The notes beneath the pieces were generated by a model. The model saw only the letters and a program-made list of their open reading frames with translations. It was not told the origin of the DNA and did not search any database. This document shows positions 36,878 to 44,171 of a stretch of 64,000 nucleotides of DNA, in pieces (within the stretch, counting starts at the first letter, position 1; each line of letters opens with the position of its first letter). Position numbers and translations under genes: made by a program. This DNA comes from Akkermansia sp. (GTDB lineage Bacteria; Verrucomicrobiota; Verrucomicrobiia; Verrucomicrobiales; Akkermansiaceae): the NCBI GenBank assembly GCA_030523775.1, contig JAUNHW010000003.1:62001-126000 (forward strand). The letters run 5' to 3'.

Positions 36878-38476
36878 TTACCAGTTGTGCAGCAGGCTTG
36901 GGTGGGCCTCCGGCAGCTTTTCCGGGTGGTCCAGCGTGTAGTGCAGCCCGCGTGATTCCTCTCGGCGGATGGCGCAGTCCACTATCAGCGAGGCGGTGAG
37001 CGCCAGGTTGCGCAGGTCGATGATTTCCGGGGTTACGCGGTAGCCCCAGTAGTACTCGTTGATTTCACGGTTGATGTTGCGCAGGCGCGTGGCGGCGCGC
37101 TGCAGGCGGTGGTTGGTGCGCACAATGCTCACGTAGTCGGTCATGGTGCGGCGCACTTCGTCCCAGCAGTGGTAGAGGATGGCCAGGTCGTCGCGCTCGG
37201 CCCTTTCTCCGTGCTGCCATTCGGGGATGGGGTATTCCTCCATCTTGTGGGCCAGGGGCAGGGTGGTGAGCATGCACTCGATGGCGCGCTTGGTGATGAC
37301 CACGCATTCCAGCAGGGAGTTGCTGGCCAGACGGTTGGCGCCGTGCAGCCCGGTACAGCCGCACTCGCCCGCCACAAAGAGCCCGCGCAGGGAGGAGCGC
37401 CCGTTGGTGTCCGTGGCCACGCCGCCGCACTGGTAGTGTGCGGAGGGCACCACGGGTATCATGTCCACCTCCGCGTCCACGCCATAGCTCTTGCAGGTCT
37501 CGTAGATGTACGGGAAGCGCTCCGCCATGAATCCCTTGGGCTTGTGGGTCATGTCCAGGTACATGCAGGGGTGGCCGGTGCGCAGAATCTCGCTGTTGAT
37601 GGCGCGCGCCACGATGTCGCGCGGGGCCAGGCTTCCGCGCTTGTCGTACTTGTGCATGAACTCCTGCCCGTCCGGGCCGCGGAGCACGCCGCCTTCGCCG
37701 CGCACGGCTTCGGAGATGAGGAAGGTGAGCCCGTCGTGGTCCTTGCCGTTGGGGTTGTAGAAGGTGGTGGGGTGGAACTGCACGAACTCCAGGTTGGAGA
37801 CAATGGCTCCGGCGCGCCAGGCCATGGCCTCGCCGTCCCCGGTGGCGGTGGGCGGGTTGGTGGTGTACATGTAGCAGCGCCCCGTGCCCCCGGTGGCCAG
37901 CAGCACGCGGTCGCTCCGGAAGATGTCCACCTCTCCCGTGGCGGGGTTGAGCACATAGGCTCCCAGCACGCGGTCCTCCGTCACGCAGCCCAGCTTGGCC
38001 GTGGTGATGAGATCGATGGCGATGCGGTGGTCCAGCAGCTGGATGTTGGGGTGGGCCTGGGCGCACTGCAGCAGCTTGGTGCTGATTTCCAGCCCGGTGG
38101 TGTCCTTGGCGTGCAGGATGCGGCGCTTGCCGTGGCCGCCCTCGCGCCCCAGCTCGAACTCGCCGTCCTTCTCCGTGTCGAAATCCACGCCCCACGACAG
38201 CAGCTCGCGGATGGCCTCCGGCGCTTCCGTCACAATGGTGCGCACGGCTTTTTCATCGCACAGCCCGGCACCCGCGTCCAGCGTGTCGGCTATGTGCTCG
38301 TCGAATGTGTCGTTCTTGTCCGTCACGGCAGCAATGCCGCCCTGTGCCTTGGCGGAGCTGGAGACGAGGGGATCGCTCTTGCAGAGCACAATCACCTTGC
38401 CGTGTTCCGCGGCGCGCAGGGCGAAGCTGAGCCCCGCGGCCCCGCTGCCAATCACAAGGAAATCAGATGTTATCAT
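36878..38476 (-). CDS. nadB: L-aspartate oxidase
   Basis: A 532-residue flavoprotein that oxidises L-aspartate to iminoaspartate, the first step of de novo NAD synthesis. FAD-binding VIGSGAAGLSFALRAAEHG (about 7-25), the SSAKAQGGIAAV segment that identifies the succinate dehydrogenase/NadB family, HTKDTTGLEI-type His-containing active-site region (HAKDTTGLEIS), and SEAVRGEGGVLRG, then YQCGGVATDTNGRSSLRGLFVAGECGCTGLHGANRLASNSLLE with the substrate/flavin contacts. The C-terminal helical domain is complete. The start at MITSDFLV follows a promoter whose -35 lies in a 28-bp palindrome. nadA and nadC are not in the window. Confidence 0.95.
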   Translation of the reverse strand: MITSDFLVIGSGAAGLSFALRAAEHGKVIVLCKSDPLVSSSAKAQGGIAAVTDKNDTFDEHIADTLDAGAGLCDEKAVRTIVTEAPEAIRELLSWGVDFDTEKDGEFELGREGGHGKRRILHAKDTTGLEISTKLLQCAQAHPNIQLLDHRIAIDLITTAKLGCVTEDRVLGAYVLNPATGEVDIFRSDRVLLATGGTGRCYMYTTNPPTATGDGEAMAWRAGAIVSNLEFVQFHPTTFYNPNGKDHDGLTFLISEAVRGEGGVLRGPDGQEFMHKYDKRGSLAPRDIVARAINSEILRTGHPCMYLDMTHKPKGFMAERFPYIYETCKSYGVDAEVDMIPVVPSAHYQCGGVATDTNGRSSLRGLFVAGECGCTGLHGANRLASNSLLECVVITKRAIECMLTTLPLAHKMEEYPIPEWQHGERAERDDLAILYHCWDEVRRTMTDYVSIVRTNHRLQRAATRLRNINREINEYYWGYRVTPEIIDLRNLALTASLIVDCAIRREESRGLHYTLDHPEKLPEAHPSLLHNW

Positions 38477-38501
38477 CTCTGGAAAACTGTTAGCGGGCCG
38501 C

Positions 38502-38530
38502 ATTTTACCACCAAAGGCCGCGCATGTCAC
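38502..38530 (-). promoter_or_regulatory. Promoter of nadB
   Basis: Minus-strand GTGACA and TAAAAT are separated by 17 bp. The -35 lies within the palindrome at 38522-38549. Confidence 0.55.
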
Positions 38531-38549
38531 GCGCAAGCGCGAGACATGC
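38522..38549. promoter_or_regulatory. 28-bp near-perfect palindrome overlapping the nadB -35; candidate operator
   Basis: GCATGTC and GACATGC arms flank ACGCGCA/AGCGCGA, giving 12 of 14 matching positions per arm. It covers the nadB -35, an ideal place for repression. A regulator of NAD synthesis would be natural, but the motif does not let me name NiaR, NadQ or NrtR. It could also simply be a hairpin in the DNA or RNA. Confidence 0.4.
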
Positions 38550-38599
38550 ACGCAATTTACGCTTTTGAAAGTCGGCGCGCCGTGCGGTGCGGACAAACG

Positions 38600-38630
38600 A
38601 AACCCGCCTGGCGTTCTGCCAGGCGGGTTT
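38600..38630. terminator. Rho-independent-type hairpin downstream of the PH-like protein gene
   Basis: AAACCCGCCTGGC pairs perfectly with GCCAGGCGGGTTT around GTTCT. It lies about 70 bp past the stop (minus strand) of the gene at 38702-39649. Confidence 0.8.
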
Positions 38631-38641
38631 GAAAAATCCCC

Positions 38642-38700
38642 GCGCGCCTGTGCGCGCTTTATTTACAAATCGTCAATTGTAAATTGTAGATTGTCAATTC
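38642..38700 (-). repeat. Interspersed TTACAA repeat with GC hairpin, element 4
   Basis: Read on the minus strand: AATTGACAA, TCTACAATT, TTACAATTG units, then a GC hairpin (GCGCGC, loop ACAG, GCGCGC at 38642-38657). The AAGTTAG box seen in the other copies is not conserved here. It abuts the stop codon of the PH-like gene. Confidence 0.6.
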
Positions 38701-38701
38701 C

Positions 38702-39649
38702 TCACGCTTGGGGCTGCAGCTTGGCGAGGAGGTTCTCCACCTCCGCCACGTTGCGCAGGTGCAGGAAGCCCTGCTCGTGCTGGCGGGAGAAGTCGCTCAT
38801 GTCCTTCACATCGTAGTCGAGGACGATCTTGCCGCCGCCGTTGGCGTTGATTTCATGGTCCTGCACCATGTTGACGTGCAGGGGGTACTCCTCAATAACG
38901 GTTCCCTGCTGGTTGAAGACGAGGGCGCGCTTGTTGGAGAGGGCGTAGAAGGTGATTTTGCCCTTGCCGCGGGCGGCCTTCACGGAGCCGGCGGGAGTGC
39001 AGGCCCACACGGGGGATTCACCCTCCTGCATGGCCTTGGTGAGCCACTCGCGCTGGTTGTCGGACAGCTTGTCCCAGGCGGGGGATTCCGGCACGGGGAG
39101 GGAGGCGGGAGTCTCTGCCTCCTGCTTGCGCTTGAGCACAATCTCGCGGATTTCCTCTGGGTTGTCCATGCTCAGGAAGCCCCAGCCGCGGTGGCCTGTG
39201 CGGCCATCGATGTAGTAGAAGATGACATCCGCGGTGCCGTCCGGCTTGCGGTTGGTGATCTTGACATCCGTGATGCCCTTGTAGCCGGTGCCGTGCAGGC
39301 GGTAGCTGTGGACCTTGCGGTAGGCCTTGATGGCGCGGTGGTTGGTGAGCACCACCGCCGTTTGGGAGAAGTTGCGGTACACCAGGATGATGTCCAGGAT
39401 GGCCACCAGAATGGCAATCATCAGGAAAATCATCACGGCCAGCACCGGGCCGTTCGTTGTGTTGATGGCTATGTACAGGCCGAGAAGCAGCACAATCGCC
39501 AGGGCTGCCACGGAAAAGATGGTCAGCGAGCGGTTGCGGCTGGGCGCGGCGCCCTGCTTGCCTTTCCAGATGATTTCCTCATCGGGCATCAAGTTTGCAT
39601 CCACCATCTGGCGGATTTCCAAAGCAAGAGTATCGTAATCTGTGCTCAT
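38702..39649 (-). CDS. Membrane protein with PH-like domain(s)
   Basis: A 315-residue protein. Two adjacent membrane helices lie near residues 40-90 (LTIFSVAALAIVLLLGLYIAI and VLAVMIFLMIAILVAILDIIL). YRNFSQTAVVLTNHRAIKAY, just after the second helix, resembles the bacterial PH domain form (Y.lTn.Rli), and a second such segment appears later (KITFYALSNKRALVFNQQGTVIEEYPL). The function is unknown; bacterial PH proteins often act in envelope homeostasis. A related but shorter protein is encoded at 41563-42162, suggesting duplication around the epimerase and SWIM genes. Divergent from the epimerase gene, with promoters back to back. Confidence 0.65.
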   Translation of the reverse strand: MSTDYDTLALEIRQMVDANLMPDEEIIWKGKQGAAPSRNRSLTIFSVAALAIVLLLGLYIAINTTNGPVLAVMIFLMIAILVAILDIILVYRNFSQTAVVLTNHRAIKAYRKVHSYRLHGTGYKGITDVKITNRKPDGTADVIFYYIDGRTGHRGWGFLSMDNPEEIREIVLKRKQEAETPASLPVPESPAWDKLSDNQREWLTKAMQEGESPVWACTPAGSVKAARGKGKITFYALSNKRALVFNQQGTVIEEYPLHVNMVQDHEINANGGGKIVLDYDVKDMSDFSRQHEQGFLHLRNVAEVENLLAKLQPQA

Positions 39650-39656
39650 GGCGCCC

Positions 39657-39685
39657 AATGTACCACACAGCCCCCTCCTTGTAAA
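39657..39685 (-). promoter_or_regulatory. Sigma-70-like promoter for the PH-like membrane protein
   Basis: Minus-strand TTTACA and TACATT are separated by 17 bp, 7 bp before the ATG at 39649. Confidence 0.5.
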
Positions 39686-39714
39686 GCGTAAAGAGTTTGA
39701 TTTGCATTCCGTGC

Positions 39715-39743
39715 TTGAAATCCCGCCCGCGCGGGGGTAGAAT
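39715..39743 (+). promoter_or_regulatory. Sigma-70-like promoter for the sugar-nucleotide epimerase
   Basis: TTGAAA and TAGAAT (preceded by GGGG) are separated by 17 bp. The start codon is at 39772. Confidence 0.7.
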
Positions 39744-39771
39744 GGGGGCACCGTTTAACTTTACCATCACC

Positions 39772-40695
39772 ATGAAAGTACTCATTACCGGCGGCGCCGG
39801 ATTCATCGGTTCTCACATTGCGGAGCACTACCAGGGCATTGCGGACGAGGTTCGCGTGCTGGACAACTTCCGCACGGGCTACAAGAAAAACCTGGACGGC
39901 CTGAAGGTCACGCTGTTCGAGGGGTCCATCACGGACCGCGAGCTGGTGGCGAAGGCCATCGAGGGCGTGGACTACGTGTTCCACATGGCGGCGCTGGTGA
40001 GCGTGCCGGAATCCATGACCAAGATCCGCGAGTGCATCGACCTGAATGTGAACGGCCTGCTCGTGGTGCTGGAGGAGGCCGCCAAGGCCAAGGTGAAGAA
40101 GGTGGTGCTGGCTTCCTCCGCCGCCATCTACGGCGACAACCCCGTGGTGCCCAAGGTGGAGACCATGTACCCGGAGCCCAAGAGCCCCTACGGCATCACC
40201 AAGCTGGACGGCGAGTACTATCTGGAGATGTTCCGCACCACGGGCCAGGTGAACACCGGCGTCTGCCGCTTCTTCAACGTCTTCGGACCCCGCCAGGATC
40301 CCAAGGGCGCCTACGCCGCCGCCGTCCCCATCTTCATGGAGAAGGCCATCAAGGGCGAGGATATCACCGTCTTCGGCGATGGCGAGCAGACCCGCGACTT
40401 CATCTACGTGAAGGACATCGTGGGCGGCCTCACCTACGTGGCCGAGCACCCGGAGGTCACCGGCGTGAACAACGTGGGCTACGGCGGCCAGATCACCATC
40501 AACAAGCTCGCGGAGGTCATCATTGAGGCCGCGGGTTCCTCATCCAAGATTGTGCACCTGCCGGAGCGCCCCGGCGATGTGAAGCACTCCCGCGCCTGTG
40601 CAGACAAGCTGCGCGCCGCCGGATGGACCCCCAAGCACACGCTGGAGGAAGGCCTGAAGGTGACGCTCGAATACTTTAGAAGTGTCACGAAGTGA
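39772..40695 (+). CDS. NAD-dependent sugar-nucleotide epimerase/dehydratase (GalE/WbpP-like)
   Basis: A 307-residue extended short-chain dehydrogenase. Nucleotide-binding GGAGFIGS lies at residues 7-14, the DNFRTGYKKNL loop follows, then catalytic ASSAAIYGDNP and YGITK (Tyr-x-x-x-Lys). CRFFNVFGPRQDP and DFIYVKDIVGG are typical of UDP-hexose and UDP-N-acetylhexosamine 4-epimerases. It would interconvert gluco and galacto forms of UDP-sugars for polysaccharide synthesis or, with the kinase pair at 6.4-8.4 kb, for amino-sugar salvage. Exact substrate cannot be set from sequence. It is followed directly by an interspersed repeat pair. Confidence 0.9.
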   Translation: MKVLITGGAGFIGSHIAEHYQGIADEVRVLDNFRTGYKKNLDGLKVTLFEGSITDRELVAKAIEGVDYVFHMAALVSVPESMTKIRECIDLNVNGLLVVLEEAAKAKVKKVVLASSAAIYGDNPVVPKVETMYPEPKSPYGITKLDGEYYLEMFRTTGQVNTGVCRFFNVFGPRQDPKGAYAAAVPIFMEKAIKGEDITVFGDGEQTRDFIYVKDIVGGLTYVAEHPEVTGVNNVGYGGQITINKLAEVIIEAAGSSSKIVHLPERPGDVKHSRACADKLRAAGWTPKHTLEEGLKVTLEYFRSVTK

Positions 40696-40753
40696 TGTAC
40701 AATGTACAAAGTACAAAGTACAATGTGCAATAATGCCGCCCGCGCCGCGGGCG
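40696..40753 (+). repeat. Interspersed TACAAT repeat with GC hairpin, element 3 left half
   Basis: Tandem TGTACAATG, TACAAAG units start right after the epimerase stop and lead to a GC hairpin (CGCCCGC, GCC, GCGGGCG at 40737-40753). It forms an imperfect inverted pair with the right half at 40807-40862. Confidence 0.7.
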
Positions 40754-40764
40754 GGGATTTTCGC

Positions 40765-40797
40765 AGGAGCATCCGGCAGCATGCCGGGTGCTCCTTT
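40765..40797 (+). terminator. Terminator between the two repeat halves
   Basis: AGGAGCATCCGGCA pairs with TGCCGGGTGCTCCT around GCA, followed by TTT. It ends the epimerase transcript. Confidence 0.8.
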
Positions 40798-40806
40798 CAT
40801 CGCACC

Positions 40807-40862
40807 GCGCCGGTAGGCGCGCTAACTTTCCAATTTGTACATTGTACATTGTACTTTGTACA
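40807..40862 (-). repeat. Interspersed TACAAT repeat with GC hairpin, element 3 right half (inverted)
   Basis: Read on the minus strand: TGTACAAAG, TACAATG, TACAATG, TACAAATTGG units, AAAGTTAG, then a hairpin (GCGCC, TACC, GGCGC at 40807-40820). The SWIM gene starts 8 bp beyond it. Confidence 0.75.
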
Positions 40863-40870
40863 TCCATGTC

Positions 40871-41551
40871 ATGTGTGACGAAGGAACACCGCGGTTGCGG
40901 GCGGCGGATTTGGAGGCGCTGGCCAAGAGGCGCCTGGCGGAGCTGCAGGCGGATGGCGAGGAGCTGCAGCCCGTGGTGGCCACCACCCGCAAGCTCGCGG
41001 AGCACTTCTGGGGAAGCGCGTGGATGAAGCACCTGGCCCGCTGCGAGGCGGGCGGGTTGTGCCTGGCCCCCGGCCGCACCCTGCTGCGCCACGGCTGCGT
41101 GCTGGATTTGCGGCTCGCCCCCGGGCGCATCACCGCCAGGGTGAGCGCGCAGGAGCTCTACGAGGTGCGCCTGCAGCTCAAGCCGCTGGATGCGGAGCGC
41201 ACCACCGCGCTGGCGGAAAGCTGCCGCGGGCACATCGATTCCCTGGTCTCCCTCATGGAGGGCAGGGTGGACACCGCCGTGCTGGAGCGCCTGTGCGACC
41301 CCGATTCCGGCCTGCTGCCGGAACCCGCGGACTGGCGCATGGGCTGCACCTGCCCGGACTGGGCGGAACCCTGCCCGCACGCCGCGGCCGCCATCTACGC
41401 CGCCGGGGTGATGATTGACCGCGACCCCGCGCTGCTCTTCTCCCTGCGCGCGGTGGACCCCGCCGCCCTCATCCAGGGAGAATTCGCCCGCCCCGCATCC
41501 TTCGACCCCGCCTCCCTCGCTGCCACCTTCGGGATTGATATCGATGTCTGA
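40871..41551 (+). CDS. SWIM zinc-finger protein
   Basis: A 226-residue protein with one SWIM zinc finger, CTCPDWAEPCPHAAAAIYA (Cys-x-Cys ... Cys-x-His), near residues 160-178. The upstream part holds AEHFWGSAWMKHL, typical of the N-terminus of SWIM proteins that sit next to SNF2-family helicases. Here no helicase is adjacent: the neighbours are an epimerase and a PH-like membrane protein. The likely role is nucleic-acid or protein binding with a helicase encoded elsewhere. The start (MCDEGTPR) is only 8 bp from a repeat element, so expression signals may lie inside the repeat, or the operon may have been broken here. Confidence 0.8.
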   Translation: MCDEGTPRLRAADLEALAKRRLAELQADGEELQPVVATTRKLAEHFWGSAWMKHLARCEAGGLCLAPGRTLLRHGCVLDLRLAPGRITARVSAQELYEVRLQLKPLDAERTTALAESCRGHIDSLVSLMEGRVDTAVLERLCDPDSGLLPEPADWRMGCTCPDWAEPCPHAAAAIYAAGVMIDRDPALLFSLRAVDPAALIQGEFARPASFDPASLAATFGIDIDV

Positions 41552-41562
41552 TAGCGCGGCTG

Positions 41563-42162
41563 CTATGCCTCGGGGTTGCAATCCGCCGCGGCAGGCTTGG
41601 CGGTGGAAGCCGGAGCCACCACCAGCGCGGCCACCGTTTCCACGTCGGGCAGGTCGAGCAGGCCTACCGGATAAGAGGAGCGGCGGGTATGCCGGTATTC
41701 GTATATGATACTGCCTGCGCCGTTCTTGCCGCGCGTGATTTCCTGATAGTCTTGCGCATCCCAGGCATCGAGCATGTAGTGGAAAGGCCCGCGGATGAGG
41801 GCGATGGCGCGGCGGTTGGTCACGGCGTACACATCGCAGCGGCCAGCCCACAGCCGCGGCAGCAGAGAGGCGATGCCGGTCAGCGGCAGCAGGGCAATTG
41901 CTGTGAAAAGGAGCAGGCTGAACCAGGGGGGATCCTGCAGGTCGACGTTGCTGAAGAACGGCCACAGCATGGCCAACCAGAAGCAGTAGAAGACTACGAC
42001 AAACACCAGTGCCCCCCATGTCGCCAGCTGCTTGCCGGTGCCGGGCTTGGGGCGGCCGAGCCACAGCAGGCGCTCGCCGTCCCGCAGGGTCTCGTTGATG
42101 CGGTGGCGCTGCTCATCCGTGGCGCGGATGCTTTCCCACAGGCTGGCTGAATCCGGTGGCAT
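41563..42162 (-). CDS. Small membrane protein with PH-like domain
   Basis: A 199-residue protein. Two membrane helices (about 48-70, WGALVFVVVFYCFWLAMLW, and 80-105, FSLLLFTAIALLPLTGIASLL) are followed by DVYAVTNRRAIALIRG, the same PH-like strand pattern as in the protein at 38702-39649. A variable tail of Ala/Pro ends the chain. The shared layout (short cytoplasmic start with an ERLLW.G.P motif, two helices, PH-like region) supports common descent. The function is unknown. It converges with the SWIM gene, 11 bp apart. Its promoter is at 42173-42201. Confidence 0.65.
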   Translation of the reverse strand: MPPDSASLWESIRATDEQRHRINETLRDGERLLWLGRPKPGTGKQLATWGALVFVVVFYCFWLAMLWPFFSNVDLQDPPWFSLLLFTAIALLPLTGIASLLPRLWAGRCDVYAVTNRRAIALIRGPFHYMLDAWDAQDYQEITRGKNGAGSIIYEYRHTRRSSYPVGLLDLPDVETVAALVVAPASTAKPAAADCNPEA

Positions 42163-42172
42163 GTGCGGTTGT

Positions 42173-42201
42173 ATTCTATCCTACCTCTATTATGCCAGCA
42201 A
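42173..42201 (-). promoter_or_regulatory. Sigma-70-like promoter for the small PH-like protein
   Basis: Minus-strand TTGCTG and TAGAAT are separated by 17 bp, 10 bp before the ATG at 42162. Confidence 0.6.
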
Positions 42202-42246
42202 ATGGCCAAATGCACAATCAAAATGCATTTTTCCCTGCATTTTTTC

Positions 42247-42367
42247 AAAAAAACGGAACCGGGGCGTGGCGAACCACTACCTCGACTGCGAGGCCATGAG
42301 AGCGTGCCCTCTGCCCCGGAAGAGGGCCAGCCCCCGGAATGAAGGAAGCCCCGCATGATGCGGGGCT
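42247..42367 (-). other. Multi-branched structured element with alternative helices and a T-run; possible small RNA or attenuator
   Basis: A 7-bp closing helix (42259-42265 with 42313-42319) encloses three perfect small hairpins: 42266-42277, 42280-42293 and 42299-42312. On the minus strand the closing helix is followed after five bases by seven T (42247-42253), as in a terminator. A competing 7-bp hairpin (42306-42312 with 42321-42327) would hold one side of the closing helix in its loop. A further 8-bp hairpin lies at 42347-42367. No protein gene is present. Transcription across it would come from the lipoprotein gene upstream or an unseen promoter. Confidence 0.35.
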
Positions 42368-42409
42368 GAACGCCATGATTCTCCGAGTTCACGCCCAATC
42401 AGTGTATAC

Positions 42410-42444
42410 AAAAAGGGAGAAACCCTGCGGGCTCCTCCCTTTTT
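42410..42444. terminator. Bidirectional terminator after the small lipoprotein gene
   Basis: AAAAAGGGAG pairs with CTCCCTTTTT across a 15-nt loop. It lies 44 bp past the stop (minus strand) of the gene at 42488-42952. Confidence 0.85.
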
Positions 42445-42487
42445 GTTTAAGTGTGAACCCACATTATTCGCGCAGGTTCCGGTTATG

Positions 42488-42952
42488 TTAGTCCATATCT
42501 CGGTACTGCCTGAGCGGTTTGAGAGTCTGCCTGCGAGCCGCCCTCCATTCATCCAGCAAGGGTTTGAGCTTTTTCTGGCTATCATGGCCGAGCCTTTCAT
42601 CCAGGGCTTTCATAGCTTCATTCAGAGCCTCACCGACTTCCTCCAGCTCGTGACCATAGTGACTTTTGTCTTTGCGGAGCTTCCTGCTGATTTCGGCCTG
42701 CTGTTCCGGGGTCATCCCTTCCACTCCCTTGGCAAGCAACTTCTGAGTCTCGATAAGTTCCTTGAGGGCTGTCTCCATGTCGGCGATGTTGTCATCGTAA
42801 CAAGCCTTGGCGGCCTCGGTGAAGTCCTTTAGGAGCTTAATCTGTCCTGTGAAAAAGCCCTCCGGGGTGGAGTAGTTCCGGCCATCGCAGGAGACTACCA
42901 GTGCGGGAACGGCCAGCATGGCCGCAAGTGTTGCAGTGTATTTCGTATTCAT
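42488..42952 (-). CDS. Small helical lipoprotein
   Basis: A 154-residue protein with a signal peptide ending in a lipobox (ALVVSC, Cys about 22). The rest is strongly charged and helical, with Glu/Lys/Leu heptad-like patterning (for example IADMETALKELIETQKLLAK and EEVGEALNEAMKALDERLG), so a coiled coil or helical bundle is likely. No family is recognised. The start (MNTKYTAT) fits the promoter at 42980-43008; an ATG ten codons upstream at 42982 overlaps the -10. It is monocistronic. Confidence 0.65.
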   Translation of the reverse strand: MNTKYTATLAAMLAVPALVVSCDGRNYSTPEGFFTGQIKLLKDFTEAAKACYDDNIADMETALKELIETQKLLAKGVEGMTPEQQAEISRKLRKDKSHYGHELEEVGEALNEAMKALDERLGHDSQKKLKPLLDEWRAARRQTLKPLRQYRDMD

Positions 42953-42979
42953 GGTCGTACAGATGGGGTACAGAGTTAC

Positions 42980-43008
42980 CATTTAGCACACTGTTTATCG
43001 GAATGCAA
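42980..43008 (-). promoter_or_regulatory. Sigma-70-like promoter for the small helical lipoprotein
   Basis: Minus-strand TTGCAT and TAAATG are separated by 17 bp. It argues against the in-frame ATG at 42982. A GACATGC-GGTG-GCATGTC inverted repeat lies at 43096-43113, next to the aldo/keto reductase stop. Confidence 0.5.
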
Positions 43009-43113
43009 GAATTTTTATGCAAGAAAATTTTGTTGGCGTGGTTAGGAGCGGTTAGGAACAATGGCGTGTATCCACCCCGCCTTGCACGCGGTTTTGACAT
43101 GCGGTGGCATGTC

Positions 43114-44055
43114 CTACAGTTGAGCGAGGATATCCTCCCCCAGCGGGGGCTGGCCCGCGGCGGCGGCGCATTCCTCCAGCTGGGAGACGCGGCGGGCGCC
43201 GATGAGCACGCTGGTGAGGCCGGGTTGGCAGAGCAGCCAGCGCAGGGCCAGCTGGGTGGGCGGTATACCCGCGCGTTTGGCGGTATCCACGATGCGCTGC
43301 ACCTTGGCATCGTTCTGCCGCGCGCGCTCCGGGTTCAGGAACACGGAATTGTCTCGCACGGCGCGGGAATCCGCTGGCAGGGCGCTGTTCAGGTACTTTC
43401 CTGTGAGCACGCCCTGCGCCAGCGGGGAAAAGGCAATGGAACCCGTCTTCTGCCGCACGGCCTCCGCCAGGCGGGATGCCCCCGGCTCGCGGTCGATGAG
43501 GTTCATGCGGAACTGGTGCAGCAGGCAGGGCACGTGAGCCTCCCGCAGCATGGCGCAGGCCTGTGCGTACAGCTCCGGCGGGTAGTTGGAAAGCCCCGCG
43601 TACAGCGCCTTGCCGCTGCGCACGATGTCGATGAGCGCCTGCATGGTTTCCTCCAGCGGCGTCTCGGGGTCGGGGCGGTGGTGGTAGAACACGTCCACGT
43701 AGTCCAGCTTCATGCGCTTGAGGCTCTGGTTCAGGCTCGCCACCAAATACTTGCGGGAACCCCAGTCACCGTAGGGCCCGCCCCACATCAGGTAGCCCGC
43801 CTTGGTGGAGATGAACATCTCGTCGCGGTGCGCGGAGAACTCGCTTTGCAGCAGGTTGCCGAACCTTTCCTCCGCCGCGCCGGGAGGCGGGCCGTAGTTG
43901 TTGGCCAAATCAAAGTGGCACACGCCCAGCTCCAGCGCCCGCGCAATGAGCGCGCGCCCCTCCGCCGGGTCGTCGCCATCCCCGAAATTGTGCCACAGCC
44001 CCAGAGAAACCTCCGGCAGCAGCACCCCGCTCTCCCCGCATCTCCTGTATTCCAT
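43114..44055 (-). CDS. Aldo/keto reductase
   Basis: A 313-residue AKR-family barrel with the catalytic tetrad in typical contexts: Asp and Tyr in CHFDLANNYGP (about 47-57), Lys in ISTKAGYLMWGGPYG, His in DVFYHHRPDPETPLEETM. The C-terminal NADPH-binding segment VLIGARRVSQLEECAAAA is present. The MWGGPYGDWGSRKYL loop is the mark of the YghZ-like subgroup (L-glyceraldehyde 3-phosphate or methylglyoxal reductases). It would detoxify or reduce a small aldehyde with NADPH; the true substrate is unknown. The start at MEYRRCG follows its promoter closely. Confidence 0.9.
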   Translation of the reverse strand: MEYRRCGESGVLLPEVSLGLWHNFGDGDDPAEGRALIARALELGVCHFDLANNYGPPPGAAEERFGNLLQSEFSAHRDEMFISTKAGYLMWGGPYGDWGSRKYLVASLNQSLKRMKLDYVDVFYHHRPDPETPLEETMQALIDIVRSGKALYAGLSNYPPELYAQACAMLREAHVPCLLHQFRMNLIDREPGASRLAEAVRQKTGSIAFSPLAQGVLTGKYLNSALPADSRAVRDNSVFLNPERARQNDAKVQRIVDTAKRAGIPPTQLALRWLLCQPGLTSVLIGARRVSQLEECAAAAGQPPLGEDILAQL

Positions 44056-44061
44056 GTCTCC

Positions 44062-44090
44062 ATTCAACGGCACGCGGGCGCGCTTGTCAA
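44062..44090 (-). promoter_or_regulatory. Sigma-70-like promoter for the aldo/keto reductase
   Basis: Minus-strand perfect TTGACA and TTGAAT are separated by 17 bp. The -10 ends 6 bp before the ATG at 44055. Confidence 0.65.
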
Positions 44091-44135
44091 TCCCGTTTTG
44101 CAAACTTTCCCGCCCTGCCGGATATTCCAAATGTC

Positions 44136-44164
44136 TTGACCTTGGGGTGGTTCGGTGGTAGGAA
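44136..44164 (+). promoter_or_regulatory. Sigma-70-like promoter for the CAP-like secreted protein
   Basis: TTGACC and TAGGAA are separated by 17 bp, 7 bp before the ATG at 44172. The in-frame ATG at 44136 coincides with the -35 and is rejected. Confidence 0.5.
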
Positions 44165-44171
44165 TAGTATC

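Noticed and set aside
40835-40870. Upstream in-frame start for the SWIM protein (MYIVHCTLYIHV)
   Set aside because: These residues come from the interspersed repeat, not from a conserved coding sequence.
43096-43113. GACATGC-GGTG-GCATGTC as a second copy of the nadB operator
   Set aside because: The arms are in the opposite order to those at nadB and the site touches the end of the aldo/keto reductase gene rather than a promoter, so it is kept only as a note.
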